Of a stretch of DNA of 14,786 bases, positions 1 to 6,625 are shown piece after piece. The notes under the pieces were generated by a model. The model was given only the letters and a program-made list of their open reading frames with translations. It ran no database searches and had not been told where the DNA came from. The stretch is taken from the NCBI GenBank assembly GCA_900771365.1, contig CAAGNU010000283.1, positions 1-14,786 on the forward strand, in the 5' to 3' direction. The stretch comes from Bacteroidales bacterium. GTDB taxonomy: Bacteria > Bacteroidota > Bacteroidia > Bacteroidales > P3. The translations under genes were made by a program, and so were the position numbers. Numbering within the stretch: the stretch's first letter is position 1; each line of letters begins with the position of its first letter.

Positions 1-102
1 CGGTCGCCAGCGGCGTATTGCTACGCCCTGCTGCCCCTCGACTTGCATGTGTTAAGCCTGCCGCTAGCGTTCATCCTGAGCCAGGATCAAACTCTTCATT
101 GT
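1..102 (-). rRNA. rrs: 16S ribosomal RNA, 5' end (partial, cut by window edge)
   Basis: Read on the minus strand, this stretch contains the universal 16S start (AGAGTTTGATCCTGGCTCAG, the 27F primer site), followed by GATGAACGCTAGCGGCAGGC and the Bacteroidetes-type ACACATGCAAGTCGAGGGGC. The mature 5' end is placed near position 102 by aligning GAAGAG with the E. coli 16S numbering, so it may be off by a few bases. The gene runs off the left edge of the window; only about the first 100 nt are present. The variable V1 stretch (GCAGGGCGTAGCAATACGCC) fits Bacteroidales but I cannot assign a genus from it. Confidence 0.97.
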
Positions 103-135
103 AAGAATTGCTTGTTTTTTACCTTTTGACTCATC

Positions 136-178
136 TGTGTCATCAACCTTCAACCCTGTTGAAGGCATCTTAGACACA
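136..178 (-). other. Nested hairpin in the 16S rRNA leader
   Basis: Two nested inverted repeats lie in the transcribed leader between the rRNA promoter and the 16S gene. The inner stem is 8 perfect base pairs (147-154 with 158-165, CCTTCAAC/GTTGAAGG) closed by a 3-nt loop. The outer stem is 6 perfect pairs (136-141 with 173-178, TGTGTC/GACACA), separated by a small internal loop. Position and symmetry suggest a folded pre-rRNA leader element, perhaps for processing or antitermination. That role is inference. Confidence 0.6.
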
Positions 179-262
179 CGCTATCTCATGTTCCAGAATT
201 TCAAAGTTCTCTTGCTTTCGTCAGCGTCTCTCGTTTGAGTGCCGTTCCTTGTCGAAAGCGAG

Positions 263-295
263 TGCAAAGATACGACCTTTTTTTGAACTACCAAA
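263..295 (-). promoter_or_regulatory. rRNA operon promoter (Bacteroidetes type)
   Basis: On the minus strand the -7 element TATCTTTG occupies 272 to 265 within the 12-mer CGTATCTTTGCA. A TTTG matching the -33 element lies at 295-292, 19 nt upstream, which fits the Bacteroidetes consensus TTTG-N(about 19)-TAnnTTTG. Transcription should start near 258-260 and read left through a leader of about 155 nt into 16S. The sequence upstream (about 296-420) is rich in A/T runs and could act as an UP-like element; that is inference. Confidence 0.85.
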
Positions 296-873
296 TTTTT
301 TTTTCATTTTTTTCTCGAATAGAACTGTAACTTGCTATTTATCAAATGTAAAAAAAAATCATTTTTTTTTGAATAATGATGAAAATTGCCTGCAAAAACA
401 GTTATTTTACAAGAAATTTGAGCAAAATTGGCCTCTTCTCATTCAAAAAAGTGTTGATAATTCTGTATATTATTGTTTCTCTGTATATTACATTAATTTC
501 ATACCACAAACATTCTGTATAAAATATGTTATACCATATTATTTATCAGCAATTTAGTACAAAATTATGTATTACACAAAAATCACCCAAAAACGAGTTA
601 TTGACAAGTCATTTTGATAAATTGGGAAGCAAATATTCGCAAAAAAGTGCAAAATAACAATTCTAACATACGTTTTTTTATGTGGAACGAATGGTTATAT
701 ATTATATACAATTATTAATATAACCGGCACATCAAATCGAAACTCAAAAGTGCCTTGGTACTGGGAGCCCCTCTGTGAGGGACAGCCTCATGGCATCTTC
801 GCTCTTGCTTCGCGTTAGCTTCGCTTCTCGAACGAAAGTCCATCCTTTCTTGAATAGATTATCCTATAATCAA
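296..873. other. Gene-free AT-rich region between the rRNA promoter and the alkD-type gene
   Basis: I see no credible gene in this stretch. A 102-codon open frame at 249-557 starts with TTG, crosses the rRNA promoter and has low-complexity composition, so it was not accepted. From about 296 to 720 the DNA is strongly AT-rich with homopolymer runs. An inverted repeat with 8-bp arms lies at 693-700 and 718-725 (GGTTATAT/ATATAACC, 17-nt loop). The more GC-rich part, 725-850, contains the CTTCGCT array and a 5-bp hairpin at 769-781 (CCCTC/GAGGG). A weak hairpin at 857-871 lies just past the stop of the minus-strand operon. No clear T-run terminator was found for that operon. Confidence 0.6.
797..830 (+). 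repeat. CTTCGCT array, locus 1 (three heptamers, 11-bp period)
   Basis: CTTCGCT, CTTCGCG and CTTCGCT begin at 797, 808 and 819, exactly 11 bp apart. The last is followed by TCTCG. The 14-mer AGCTTCGCTTCTCG (817-830) recurs exactly at 12701-12714. The array lies in a gene-free region downstream of the minus-strand operon. AACGAAAGTC immediately follows at 831-840 and is also found at 12546-12555, near the locus-2 array. Confidence 0.75.
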
Positions 874-1590
874 TTAAACATCACCTAAGAGATATGCTTT
901 GCGGAGTTCTGGCGAGAACTTCTCAATAGCGTAACGTAGCGTTGTTCGCGGCATTGCTTTATATCTTGGTAAAAGGTAATCCTTCAAAAGTTTTTCATCA
1001 CGCTTTCCCACTTCGCGTAGCAGCCAGCCTACAGCTTTGTGAATGAGATCATGCTCATGATGGATCAAGATATCCGAAATGGCCAAGCAGTCATCATACT
1101 GATTATGACGGACAAACTGCATACACGAAACTATGGCGATACGCTGTTCCCAAATCGTCTTTCCATGTTGGGCAAAATTATAGAGCAGTTGCCTGTCCTT
1201 ATCAAGCAGCCAGGTTCCGAGAATTTCATAACAAGATAAATCCACAAGATCCCAATTGTTAATATATTGTGTGTGGGAAAGATAGAAATCCACACAACGC
1301 TTTTGAAAAGTCACATCCGTCTTAGCATGATGAAACATCTGCACCAAAACGAGCAAAGCCGCAAGGCGGACTTCATGATATGGCGAACTAATACAATATT
1401 CGAGATCATCGAAAGTGCAATTCTTCCACACGCGCTTCACTACCGAACGCGTATGCGGAACCTTAATGCCTAAAAAGCGGTCGCCTTCGCCATACTGCCC
1501 TAATCCCGTTTTGAAGAAACGAGAAAGCCCTCCGACTTGAGAATCATCTCGGAGGGCATAAATCTCGCTATATAGTGTAGAATTATTCAT
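874..1590 (-). CDS. DNA alkylation repair protein, AlkD-like HEAT-repeat DNA glycosylase
   Basis: This 238-residue protein matches the AlkD family (PF08713), which removes alkylated bases such as N3- and N7-alkylpurines using a superhelix of HEAT-like repeats that does not flip the base. Visible family motifs are KTGLGQYGEGDRFLGIKVP (27-45), NNWDLVDLS (111-119), WEQRIAIVS (147-155), HKAVGWLLREVGKRD (184-198) and PRTTLRYAIEKF (214-225). W113, D117, R150 and W189 sit where B. cereus AlkD has its DNA-contacting and catalytic W109, D113, R148 and W187. The length is normal for the family. ATG at 1590 is the natural start. It is the last gene of a tight operon, only 6 nt after the T9SS cargo gene. 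That placement beside exported proteins is odd for a cytoplasmic repair enzyme. Confidence 0.93.
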   Translation of the reverse strand: MNNSTLYSEIYALRDDSQVGGLSRFFKTGLGQYGEGDRFLGIKVPHTRSVVKRVWKNCTFDDLEYCISSPYHEVRLAALLVLVQMFHHAKTDVTFQKRCVDFYLSHTQYINNWDLVDLSCYEILGTWLLDKDRQLLYNFAQHGKTIWEQRIAIVSCMQFVRHNQYDDCLAISDILIHHEHDLIHKAVGWLLREVGKRDEKLLKDYLLPRYKAMPRTTLRYAIEKFSPELRKAYLLGDV

Positions 1591-1596
1591 AAATAC

Positions 1597-2832
1597 TTAT
1601 TCTACAACAACTTTCACAGTGCGTACCTCGTTCTGATAAGCTACGCGAAGGACATAGCAACCAGCAGGCAAAGCACTGATGTTGACCTGATTGTTTGCGG
1701 CGCTCACATAACGCATATCTGCCACACGGCCCATAGCATCGATAATCTGGAGCCTAACTGGAGCTTCGGGAAGGCCCTCCACGGCAACAAAGTCGCTTGT
1801 GGGATTGGGGTATACGCTAAGGCTCTCGGTCACAGGTGCATTGATTCCCAAATTGATATCGGCATACTCATAGACATAGTCGCAGACATACTGCAAGACA
1901 TGGTTGACATCAACCGTATACCATGCCTCTGAATAATAGGCATGAGCATTGTTGTAGGTCTTGGGACGGATCATTTCGGGATCCCACGGCATCAAAGTCT
2001 GATTCAGCGGCATATCGTAATCGTAAGAATAGATGCTGCGCTCAGCCTCCCCACGAGTCTGGTCATAGTAGTGATACTCAGTGCAATTGCCATATTCATC
2101 ATAGACAAAGTTACGGAGTCCGTAGTATTCCCAAGAGCCAGAATAGCCCATAGTGCTATCGGTTTCTGAGACCTTGAGACCATTTTCATAGTTGCTATAC
2201 ATCTTCTCCGAAGGTGAGAGGCTCACGCCATCGAAGTTATACCACAACTCCTCGACCAACAAGCCGTCAACATAAGTGTATTCGACTCTTTGGAACACTC
2301 TTCCTGACATAGTTAAAGTGGTGAGTGTGATTTGGTTATTCTCATTATAAGTATACTCATACACGCCGCCGAGAGTCCATTCTCCGTCGAACATATTATA
2401 GTTGGTGCGAGAAGCGATATTGCCAGCCGCATCATAAGTATAATCAATATAATAGACATTCCGCCAAGCGCCATCAAGAAGCTGCCATCCAGAAAGTCTA
2501 ACCATCTGACCCATATCATTATAAGACAAAGAGTCAATCACGCTATATTCGTTTCTAACAGAATCCTTCACAGCGATGAGCTTGTGGTTGGCATCATAGC
2601 TGTAGTGCTGAAATTCGTAATAGTCGCTCGTCCGATAGCTCACCAACTTATTGGTGTAATCGCTTTTCGAAGCCAAGCGTTCGATAGCGCTGATGCGGTT
2701 TTCGGAATTACGCGTATTCGAAACAGAAATGTCCTTCACAGAGGCAGGGTGAGAGACTGCTCGATTATCAGTCTGAGCAAAAGCGCCTCCGAAAGCCATA
2801 CAGGCAACAAGAGTAAGTACAAGTTTTTTCAT
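1597..2832 (-). CDS. Secreted YD-repeat protein with type IX secretion C-terminal sorting domain
   Basis: This 411-residue protein begins with a clear Sec signal peptide (MKKLVLTLVACMAFGGAFA, cleavage before Q20). It ends with a type A T9SS sorting domain (TIGR04183-like, about 332-411), recognisable from SVYPNPTSD, LQIIDAMGR, ISALPAGCYVLRV and a final short beta strand. The body holds about seven tyrosine-rich repeats of the form Y-[DN]-x(2-4)-G-x-[LIV], near 78, 103, 132, 161, 187, 214 and 243. They resemble the YD repeats of Rhs and wall-associated proteins, though looser. The protein is expected to cross the outer membrane by T9SS and be released or anchored at the surface. ATG at 2832 precedes the signal peptide directly. 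It is third of four genes in the operon, 15 nt after its upstream neighbour. The ligand or substrate is unknown. Confidence 0.85.
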   Translation of the reverse strand: MKKLVLTLVACMAFGGAFAQTDNRAVSHPASVKDISVSNTRNSENRISAIERLASKSDYTNKLVSYRTSDYYEFQHYSYDANHKLIAVKDSVRNEYSVIDSLSYNDMGQMVRLSGWQLLDGAWRNVYYIDYTYDAAGNIASRTNYNMFDGEWTLGGVYEYTYNENNQITLTTLTMSGRVFQRVEYTYVDGLLVEELWYNFDGVSLSPSEKMYSNYENGLKVSETDSTMGYSGSWEYYGLRNFVYDEYGNCTEYHYYDQTRGEAERSIYSYDYDMPLNQTLMPWDPEMIRPKTYNNAHAYYSEAWYTVDVNHVLQYVCDYVYEYADINLGINAPVTESLSVYPNPTSDFVAVEGLPEAPVRLQIIDAMGRVADMRYVSAANNQVNISALPAGCYVLRVAYQNEVRTVKVVVE

Positions 2833-2847
2833 GTTATATACAATTAA

Positions 2848-3258
2848 TCATTCAATTTCAAATTTAAAATAATGGTCACGTATGCGCCATTCATAGATGA
2901 GCCACAACACGAAGTAGCCGTTTGTGAAAATCTCATATATCCACGTCCAAGGGCTGGCGAGATGGAGGAAGCGCTTCACTGTCCATAACACGATATCCAC
3001 CACAAAGAGCGCATCCCAAAGCTGCTCACGGTCACAGAAAGCGAGGGTTGTTTCCTTACCCATCTGCAAATCAACATGCTGCGTAGCAGATATGAATGGG
3101 AACATGCTCTGAATAGTGACGTCATATCCTCCCGAAGGCATCTCTATCGACACCTGCTTATCCTTCATAATACCAAGCAGATGCCCATCGATAAGCACCT
3201 TGTGGGGTATCCTCATGGAGAACTTGCCTCTTTTCTGTACCAGGTTCAGACGCGACAT
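2848..3258 (-). CDS. Small membrane-associated protein, PEGA-like N-terminus (hypothetical)
   Basis: I do not recognise a named family for this 136-residue protein. Residues about 15-72 look like a small beta-sandwich: KVLIDGHLLGIMKDKQVSIEMPSGGYDVTI resembles PEGA-type domains, in which short strands surround a glycine-rich turn. Residues 81-99 and 103-124 are hydrophobic and rich in Trp/Tyr/Phe, and could be two membrane segments or re-entrant helices. The C-terminus is charged (RIRDHYFKFEIE). There is no signal peptide, so the beta part may face the cytoplasm. ATG at 3258 follows the stop of the rhodanese gene by 9 nt, so the two are very likely co-transcribed. No function is proposed. Confidence 0.75.
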   Translation of the reverse strand: MSRLNLVQKRGKFSMRIPHKVLIDGHLLGIMKDKQVSIEMPSGGYDVTIQSMFPFISATQHVDLQMGKETTLAFCDREQLWDALFVVDIVLWTVKRFLHLASPWTWIYEIFTNGYFVLWLIYEWRIRDHYFKFEIE

Positions 3259-3267
3259 ACGATTACT

Positions 3268-3732
3268 TTATTTCACCACTTCTTTGCCGGCCTGCTGCCA
3301 ACCAAGGATGCCAGGGTCGAGCTCAACGACCTTGTAGCCCAGCTTCACCAAAGCCTCTGCGGCCAGTTTGCTACGGCGTCCGCTGCGGCAGTACACAGCC
3401 ACGGTCTTGTTCGGCTTGATGCCGGAAGCCTTCAGATTGGCCTCGAAATTGTCGTTCCACACCACGTTACGGGCACCTTTGATATGGCCTTGAGAAAACT
3501 CCTTCTCGATACGGACATCCATGATAACCACCTTTTTAGAGGAAATCTGCTTAGCGAACTCCTCTACCGAAAGAATCTCGAAAGTACGTTCCTGAGATTT
3601 TTCACATTTCGAAGATTGTTGGCAAGCAGCCTGATTCTTGCAGCAATTATGGCTGCATTTGTGCTGGGGTTGCTGTGCAAAAGTGATAAAACTGACGGCC
3701 ACAGCTACCGTTAATAACAATAATTTTCTCAT
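3268..3732 (-). CDS. Exported single-domain rhodanese with Cys/His-rich linker
   Basis: This 154-residue protein has a signal peptide (MRKLLLLTVAVAVSFITFA) followed by a rhodanese-like domain (about 50-154). The active-site loop CRSGRRS starts at Cys115. Other family signs are MDVRIEKEFSQGHIKGARNV (71-90) and a C-terminal GILGWQQAGKEV. Rhodaneses carry sulfur as a persulfide on the loop cysteine, and periplasmic versions are thought to handle sulfur transfer or thiol redox. Between signal peptide and domain lies QHKCSHNCCKNQAACQQSSK and a further Cys: five cysteines (26, 30, 31, 37, 43) and two histidines (24, 28), possibly a metal site. ATG at 3732 is preferred over the upstream in-frame TTG at 3738. 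A canonical promoter lies 40 nt upstream, making this the first gene of the operon. Confidence 0.9.
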   Translation of the reverse strand: MRKLLLLTVAVAVSFITFAQQPQHKCSHNCCKNQAACQQSSKCEKSQERTFEILSVEEFAKQISSKKVVIMDVRIEKEFSQGHIKGARNVVWNDNFEANLKASGIKPNKTVAVYCRSGRRSKLAAEALVKLGYKVVELDPGILGWQQAGKEVVK

Positions 3733-3772
3733 TATCAATTATCTATTTAATTATTTAATACATTTATCATGA

Positions 3773-3805
3773 TGCAAAGATACGAAAAATCTCGTAACCA
3801 TGCAA
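3773..3805 (-). promoter_or_regulatory. Promoter of the rhodanese operon
   Basis: The minus-strand -7 element TATCTTTG (3782-3775) lies in the 12-mer CGTATCTTTGCA. A TTG at 3805-3803 sits 20 nt upstream, in the right place for a -33 element. Transcription would start near 3769, leaving a leader of roughly 37 nt before ATG 3732. It lies between the flavoprotein stop (3813) and the rhodanese start, so the two are separate transcription units. Confidence 0.8.
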
Positions 3806-3812
3806 GCATGGG

Positions 3813-5114
3813 CTACTTTTTCATGGCCTCTCTATACGGCTTGAGCATACCCGTTGTCATTTCGCCACCCACCTTGCGTCTCAATTTCTTGTTATTCATC
3901 AGCCAGCCAACGAGATACATCTTCATAGAGGTTCCCCACTTTTTCTGAGGGAAATCGTATTGTCCGTGACTCTTGAAAAACTTATGGTCAGCCCTCATCA
4001 ACCCGCGCATCTGATAGATGAGGTCGCGAAAAATCTTCATGCCGCCCACCCCGAAGAAGTTTGCTGGCTGCTGATACTTGTGAGCCAAAGCATAGCCGAG
4101 ACAGGAAGCCAGTTCTTTAATTCCCATTATTCTATGTTCCGCATCACACACTTCCTCGCTTGTGGCTACCCCGCAGAGATAGTTGCCGCCCACATTGGCC
4201 CGGCCTTCCACAACCATTTGCAGATTAGGCTCATGAGCATAATCACCATTAATTAGATAGCCCGTGGGGGCGCCCATCGTCACCGTCCTATGTCCGTTAC
4301 AGAATTGACGGTCGTCATACATCTTGAAGCGGCTGCCCATCGAATGGTCCTTGATGGTAAAAGCGTAAACTATGGCATCGCACGTCTGAATTTCCTCGCG
4401 CAGAAAAGTGTCGAAACCGTCGGAATAGATACACTTTCCGTCTCCGCTGCAATTGAAGCAGCTGATGCAGCCTCCTTTGAATGGAAAGTCGTTGATATTG
4501 ATAAGTTTATACTTGCATTTCAAATAGCTTGCAAACGTATCTACCATAGTCTTGAGACTCCCATCCTCTGGAGCCAGGTCGGCCACGACAGCAATCGTCT
4601 TCTCCGAGATAGAATCCGTTTCAGGCATTCCACCTATCTGGAAAAGAACATATTGAAAGAAGCCCAAGGCCTCTCCCCTACCCTTTTCGGACAAAAGGTC
4701 ATCCATATCGGCACTCAGCCCTGGAAAGAGCCGCAACCCCATATCCTTGCCGTTATCCTCAATATAGCGATGAGCCGTCACATCATAGAAGTGCTTGGAA
4801 GTTGTAATCTGCGTGGCACACTTCCCCTCTATATTAAGCACCCCTACGGAGATGTGCTCTTTCATGAGTTCCACGAAACGGTGCAGCTGGCTGGGTGCCA
4901 AAAAGGTATATACCGGATAGGCGAAAAGCAGCAAATCGGCACGACGAAGAGCCTCGGCAGCCTCCCCGAAATCGCGTTCGAACTGTGCGATTTTCTGTCC
5001 CACATGCAAAACCTCATAATGATGCTCAGGAAAATGCTTTTGTATATATAGGCAAGTCTGCAAGGTGATAGACCCTGCACCCTTGGGGCTTCCATTGATT
5101 ATCAGTACGTTCAT
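3813..5114 (-). CDS. Tandem flavodoxin-fold flavoprotein with iron-sulfur flavoprotein motif
   Basis: This 433-residue protein contains two flavodoxin-like (NADPH-dependent FMN reductase type) domains. The first, about 1-165, starts MNVLIINGSPKGAGS, a typical phosphate-binding loop for FMN, and has FAYPVYTFLAPSQLHRFVEL (65-84). The second, about 173-350, starts TIAVVADLAPEDGSLKTM. It holds a compact cysteine motif C216-x2-C219-x2-C222-x5-C228, matching the CX2CX2CX4-7C motif that binds a [4Fe-4S] cluster in Methanosarcina iron-sulfur flavoproteins. A basic, aromatic tail (351-433) has no family I recognise. ATG at 5114 is chosen because the open frame upstream runs through the promoter. It probably moves electrons between a nicotinamide or quinone donor and an unknown acceptor. 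It stands alone with its own promoter. Confidence 0.85.
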   Translation of the reverse strand: MNVLIINGSPKGAGSITLQTCLYIQKHFPEHHYEVLHVGQKIAQFERDFGEAAEALRRADLLLFAYPVYTFLAPSQLHRFVELMKEHISVGVLNIEGKCATQITTSKHFYDVTAHRYIEDNGKDMGLRLFPGLSADMDDLLSEKGRGEALGFFQYVLFQIGGMPETDSISEKTIAVVADLAPEDGSLKTMVDTFASYLKCKYKLININDFPFKGGCISCFNCSGDGKCIYSDGFDTFLREEIQTCDAIVYAFTIKDHSMGSRFKMYDDRQFCNGHRTVTMGAPTGYLINGDYAHEPNLQMVVEGRANVGGNYLCGVATSEEVCDAEHRIMGIKELASCLGYALAHKYQQPANFFGVGGMKIFRDLIYQMRGLMRADHKFFKSHGQYDFPQKKWGTSMKMYLVGWLMNNKKLRRKVGGEMTTGMLKPYREAMKK

Positions 5115-5139
5115 ATAATAATATGTAATCAAAATAAAA

Positions 5140-5172
5140 TGCAAAGATACGAAATTATTTCTATACACACAA
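5140..5172 (-). promoter_or_regulatory. Promoter of the tandem flavoprotein gene
   Basis: The minus-strand -7 element TATCTTTG (5149-5142) again lies in CGTATCTTTGCA. A TTG at 5172-5170 sits 20 nt upstream as the -33 element. Transcription near 5137 gives a leader of about 23 nt to ATG 5114. Its position rules out the longer open frame that would begin at 5168. Confidence 0.8.
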
Positions 5173-5653
5173 CTAAAACATCAAAAGTATACTTTTTGCT
5201 ATTTTTGACATGCTGCCTCGTTCGATTCATGAGACTGCCTTTTATTCGACTGCCAACGTATTATTACCCAACGTGATAAAGCAACGAATCGAATGAGTAG
5301 AATCAGTCGAATGCCATTCGTGGCACTTAAACTCAAATTCCCTTTCCGAAATGTTAAAAACAGCCCCGTCCAAGGGAGGGAGAATGCTCCCATTTACCTC
5401 GCTTTTTCTTCGCCTTAGGGAGCGAAGGTTGAGCGAAGCTACAGCGAAGGTGGGGCGGAGCTGCACCAAAGGCTTTGCGGACTGTTTTTCCACCCTTTGA
5501 AATGTTAAAATCGGATTTTTCTGAAGGCGAAAATCGCAGATAGGCTCAAAGGTGCTGTTTTTCACAAAAAGGCTATCACTTTCGGGAGGAAACAGCTTCA
5601 AGCAAAAAAATAGATTCGAATTGCCAATTATGCTTTCACTATCGAAAAAAAAT
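5173..5653. other. Repeat-rich intergenic region between divergent genes
   Basis: No gene is accepted here. A 174-codon minus-strand frame (5242-5766) spans the region, but it starts inside the prenyltransferase gene, overlaps its promoter and reads through the repeats. Visible elements are: paired arms ATTCGACTG (5244-5252) and CAGTCGAAT (5304-5312); GAATCGAATGAG at 5286-5297, recurring at 12868-12879; a direct repeat GAAATGTTAAAA at 5348-5359 and 5499-5510; inverted 8-mers AAAAACAG (5356-5363) and CTGTTTTT (5482-5489), with CTGTTTTT again at 5555-5562; and the CTTCGCT array enclosed by them. Together they look like an interspersed non-coding element rather than a decayed gene. Confidence 0.6.
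5421..5449 (-). repeat. CTTCGCT array, locus 3 (three heptamers, 11-bp period)
   Basis: AGCGAAG (the complement of CTTCGCT) occurs at 5421-5427, 5432-5438 and 5443-5449, again exactly 11 bp apart and all perfect. The array has the opposite orientation to the other two loci. CTTCGCC at 5408-5414 is an inverted partner of the first heptamer, able to form a 6-bp stem around TTAGGG or its neighbours. Confidence 0.75.
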
Positions 5654-5665
5654 CGTATCTTTGCA
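5654..5665 (+). promoter_or_regulatory. Promoter -7 element of the prenyltransferase / CPBP operon
   Basis: CGTATCTTTGCA contains the Bacteroidetes -7 element TATCTTTG at 5656-5663. TTTC at 5634-5637, 18 nt upstream, is a one-mismatch -33 element. Transcription would begin near 5668, giving a leader of about 64 nt before ATG 5732. Confidence 0.75.
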
Positions 5666-5731
5666 AAAGATTCATCTACCTGATGATGATTCGTATTTAA
5701 CCTATTATCAATACTTCCAACACTAATATCT

Positions 5732-6625
5732 ATGAGACATACATTCAAAGATTGGCTTGAAACCACACGATACTGGTCTTTTTCGGTATCTGCCTTCCCT
5801 GTTTTGGCAACGGCAGCCTACCTCTGCGCGACACGCGGCTTTGCGGAGGTCAGCCTCCTCAACACCATTCTGGCCGTGGTGGGTGCGGTGATGTTCCATG
5901 CCGCGGGCAATCTGCTGAGCGATGTGGGCGACTACAAATCGGGAGCCGACAGTCCTAAGGCCTTTGCTGTGAGGAATCTGATCGAGCACCGTTTTGAATG
6001 CAAGGAATATCTGCGGCTGAGCGCCGTTCTCTTCGCCCTCGGCATCATCATCGGGCTCTTCCTCACTTGGCGCTGCGGCTGGGAGCTGCTCATCATCGGC
6101 GGCCTAGGATTCCTCTTCACCCTGCTCTATACCCAAAGCAAGAAAGTGATGATGAGCGACCTCGACATCTTTGTCATTTTCGGCGTGATTATCGTCCTCG
6201 GCACTTCGTTTGTGGCCACAGGGGAGACCTGCTTCGACACGTTATTGCTTTCCATCCCATTAGGAATCATCACGTTGTCTGTGCTTCATGCCAACAACAC
6301 CCTCGACATCAAGACCGACAAAGCCGTGGGCATCCGCACCATAGCCATCGCCTTGGGCGCAGAAAAATCGGTCAAGCTCTATATCGCCTACCAGGTTATC
6401 CCCTTTGCATGGGTGGCGCTGTGCGTCATCCTCGGATTCATGCCTTGGACTGCCCTGCTCAGCCTCGTCGCCTTCATAGCCGCATGGGGCAATATCCGCC
6501 AAGCAAAGCAATTCAAGGCGGCAGGCATCGAAGCCATGAAAGGACTCGACCTTTCCTCGGCCAAGCTGCAGCTCATCTTTTCACTAACCCTCTCAATCGG
6601 ACTATTCATTGCAGCGTTCTTCTAA
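5732..6625 (+). CDS. UbiA-family prenyltransferase, MenA-like
   Basis: This 297-residue polytopic membrane protein has the two aspartate motifs of the UbiA family (PF01040), which transfer a polyprenyl diphosphate onto an aromatic acceptor. The first is N60-LLS-D64-VGDYKSGAD, close to the NDxxDxxxGxD pattern of MenA-type enzymes. The second is NNTLD192IKTD196KAVGIRTIAIALG, closely matching the NNIRDxxxDxxxGxRTLAxxLG pattern of MenA (1,4-dihydroxy-2-naphthoate polyprenyltransferase). Eight or so hydrophobic helices cover the rest. A role in menaquinone synthesis is plausible since Bacteroidales depend on menaquinone, but no other men gene is in the window, so I leave the symbol empty. ATG 5732 is well placed after the promoter. 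Its end overlaps the next gene by 17 nt. Confidence 0.88.
   Translation: MRHTFKDWLETTRYWSFSVSAFPVLATAAYLCATRGFAEVSLLNTILAVVGAVMFHAAGNLLSDVGDYKSGADSPKAFAVRNLIEHRFECKEYLRLSAVLFALGIIIGLFLTWRCGWELLIIGGLGFLFTLLYTQSKKVMMSDLDIFVIFGVIIVLGTSFVATGETCFDTLLLSIPLGIITLSVLHANNTLDIKTDKAVGIRTIAIALGAEKSVKLYIAYQVIPFAWVALCVILGFMPWTALLSLVAFIAAWGNIRQAKQFKAAGIEAMKGLDLSSAKLQLIFSLTLSIGLFIAAFF

Noticed and set aside
249..557. 102-codon open frame on the plus strand
   Set aside because: It starts with TTG inside the rRNA promoter, is dominated by Phe/Asn/Tyr/Lys from AT-rich DNA, and resembles no family.
797..830. CTTCGCT array considered as a CRISPR array
   Set aside because: Units are 7 bp with 4-nt spacers, far too short, and no cas genes are present.
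1597..2832. Considered as an Rhs toxin or polymorphic toxin
   Set aside because: Repeats are few and loose, there is no core-delimiting DPxG-type motif or variable toxin end, and the C-terminus is a T9SS sorting domain.
2332..2847. 171-codon open frame opposite the T9SS cargo gene
   Set aside because: It is antisense to a gene with a clear signal peptide, repeats and sorting domain.
4290..5051. 253-codon open frame opposite the flavoprotein
   Set aside because: It is antisense to a gene with recognisable FMN and Fe-S motifs.
5242..5766. 174-codon open frame on the minus strand
   Set aside because: It starts within the prenyltransferase gene, covers that gene's promoter, and reads through non-coding repeats. 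Composition is not protein-like.
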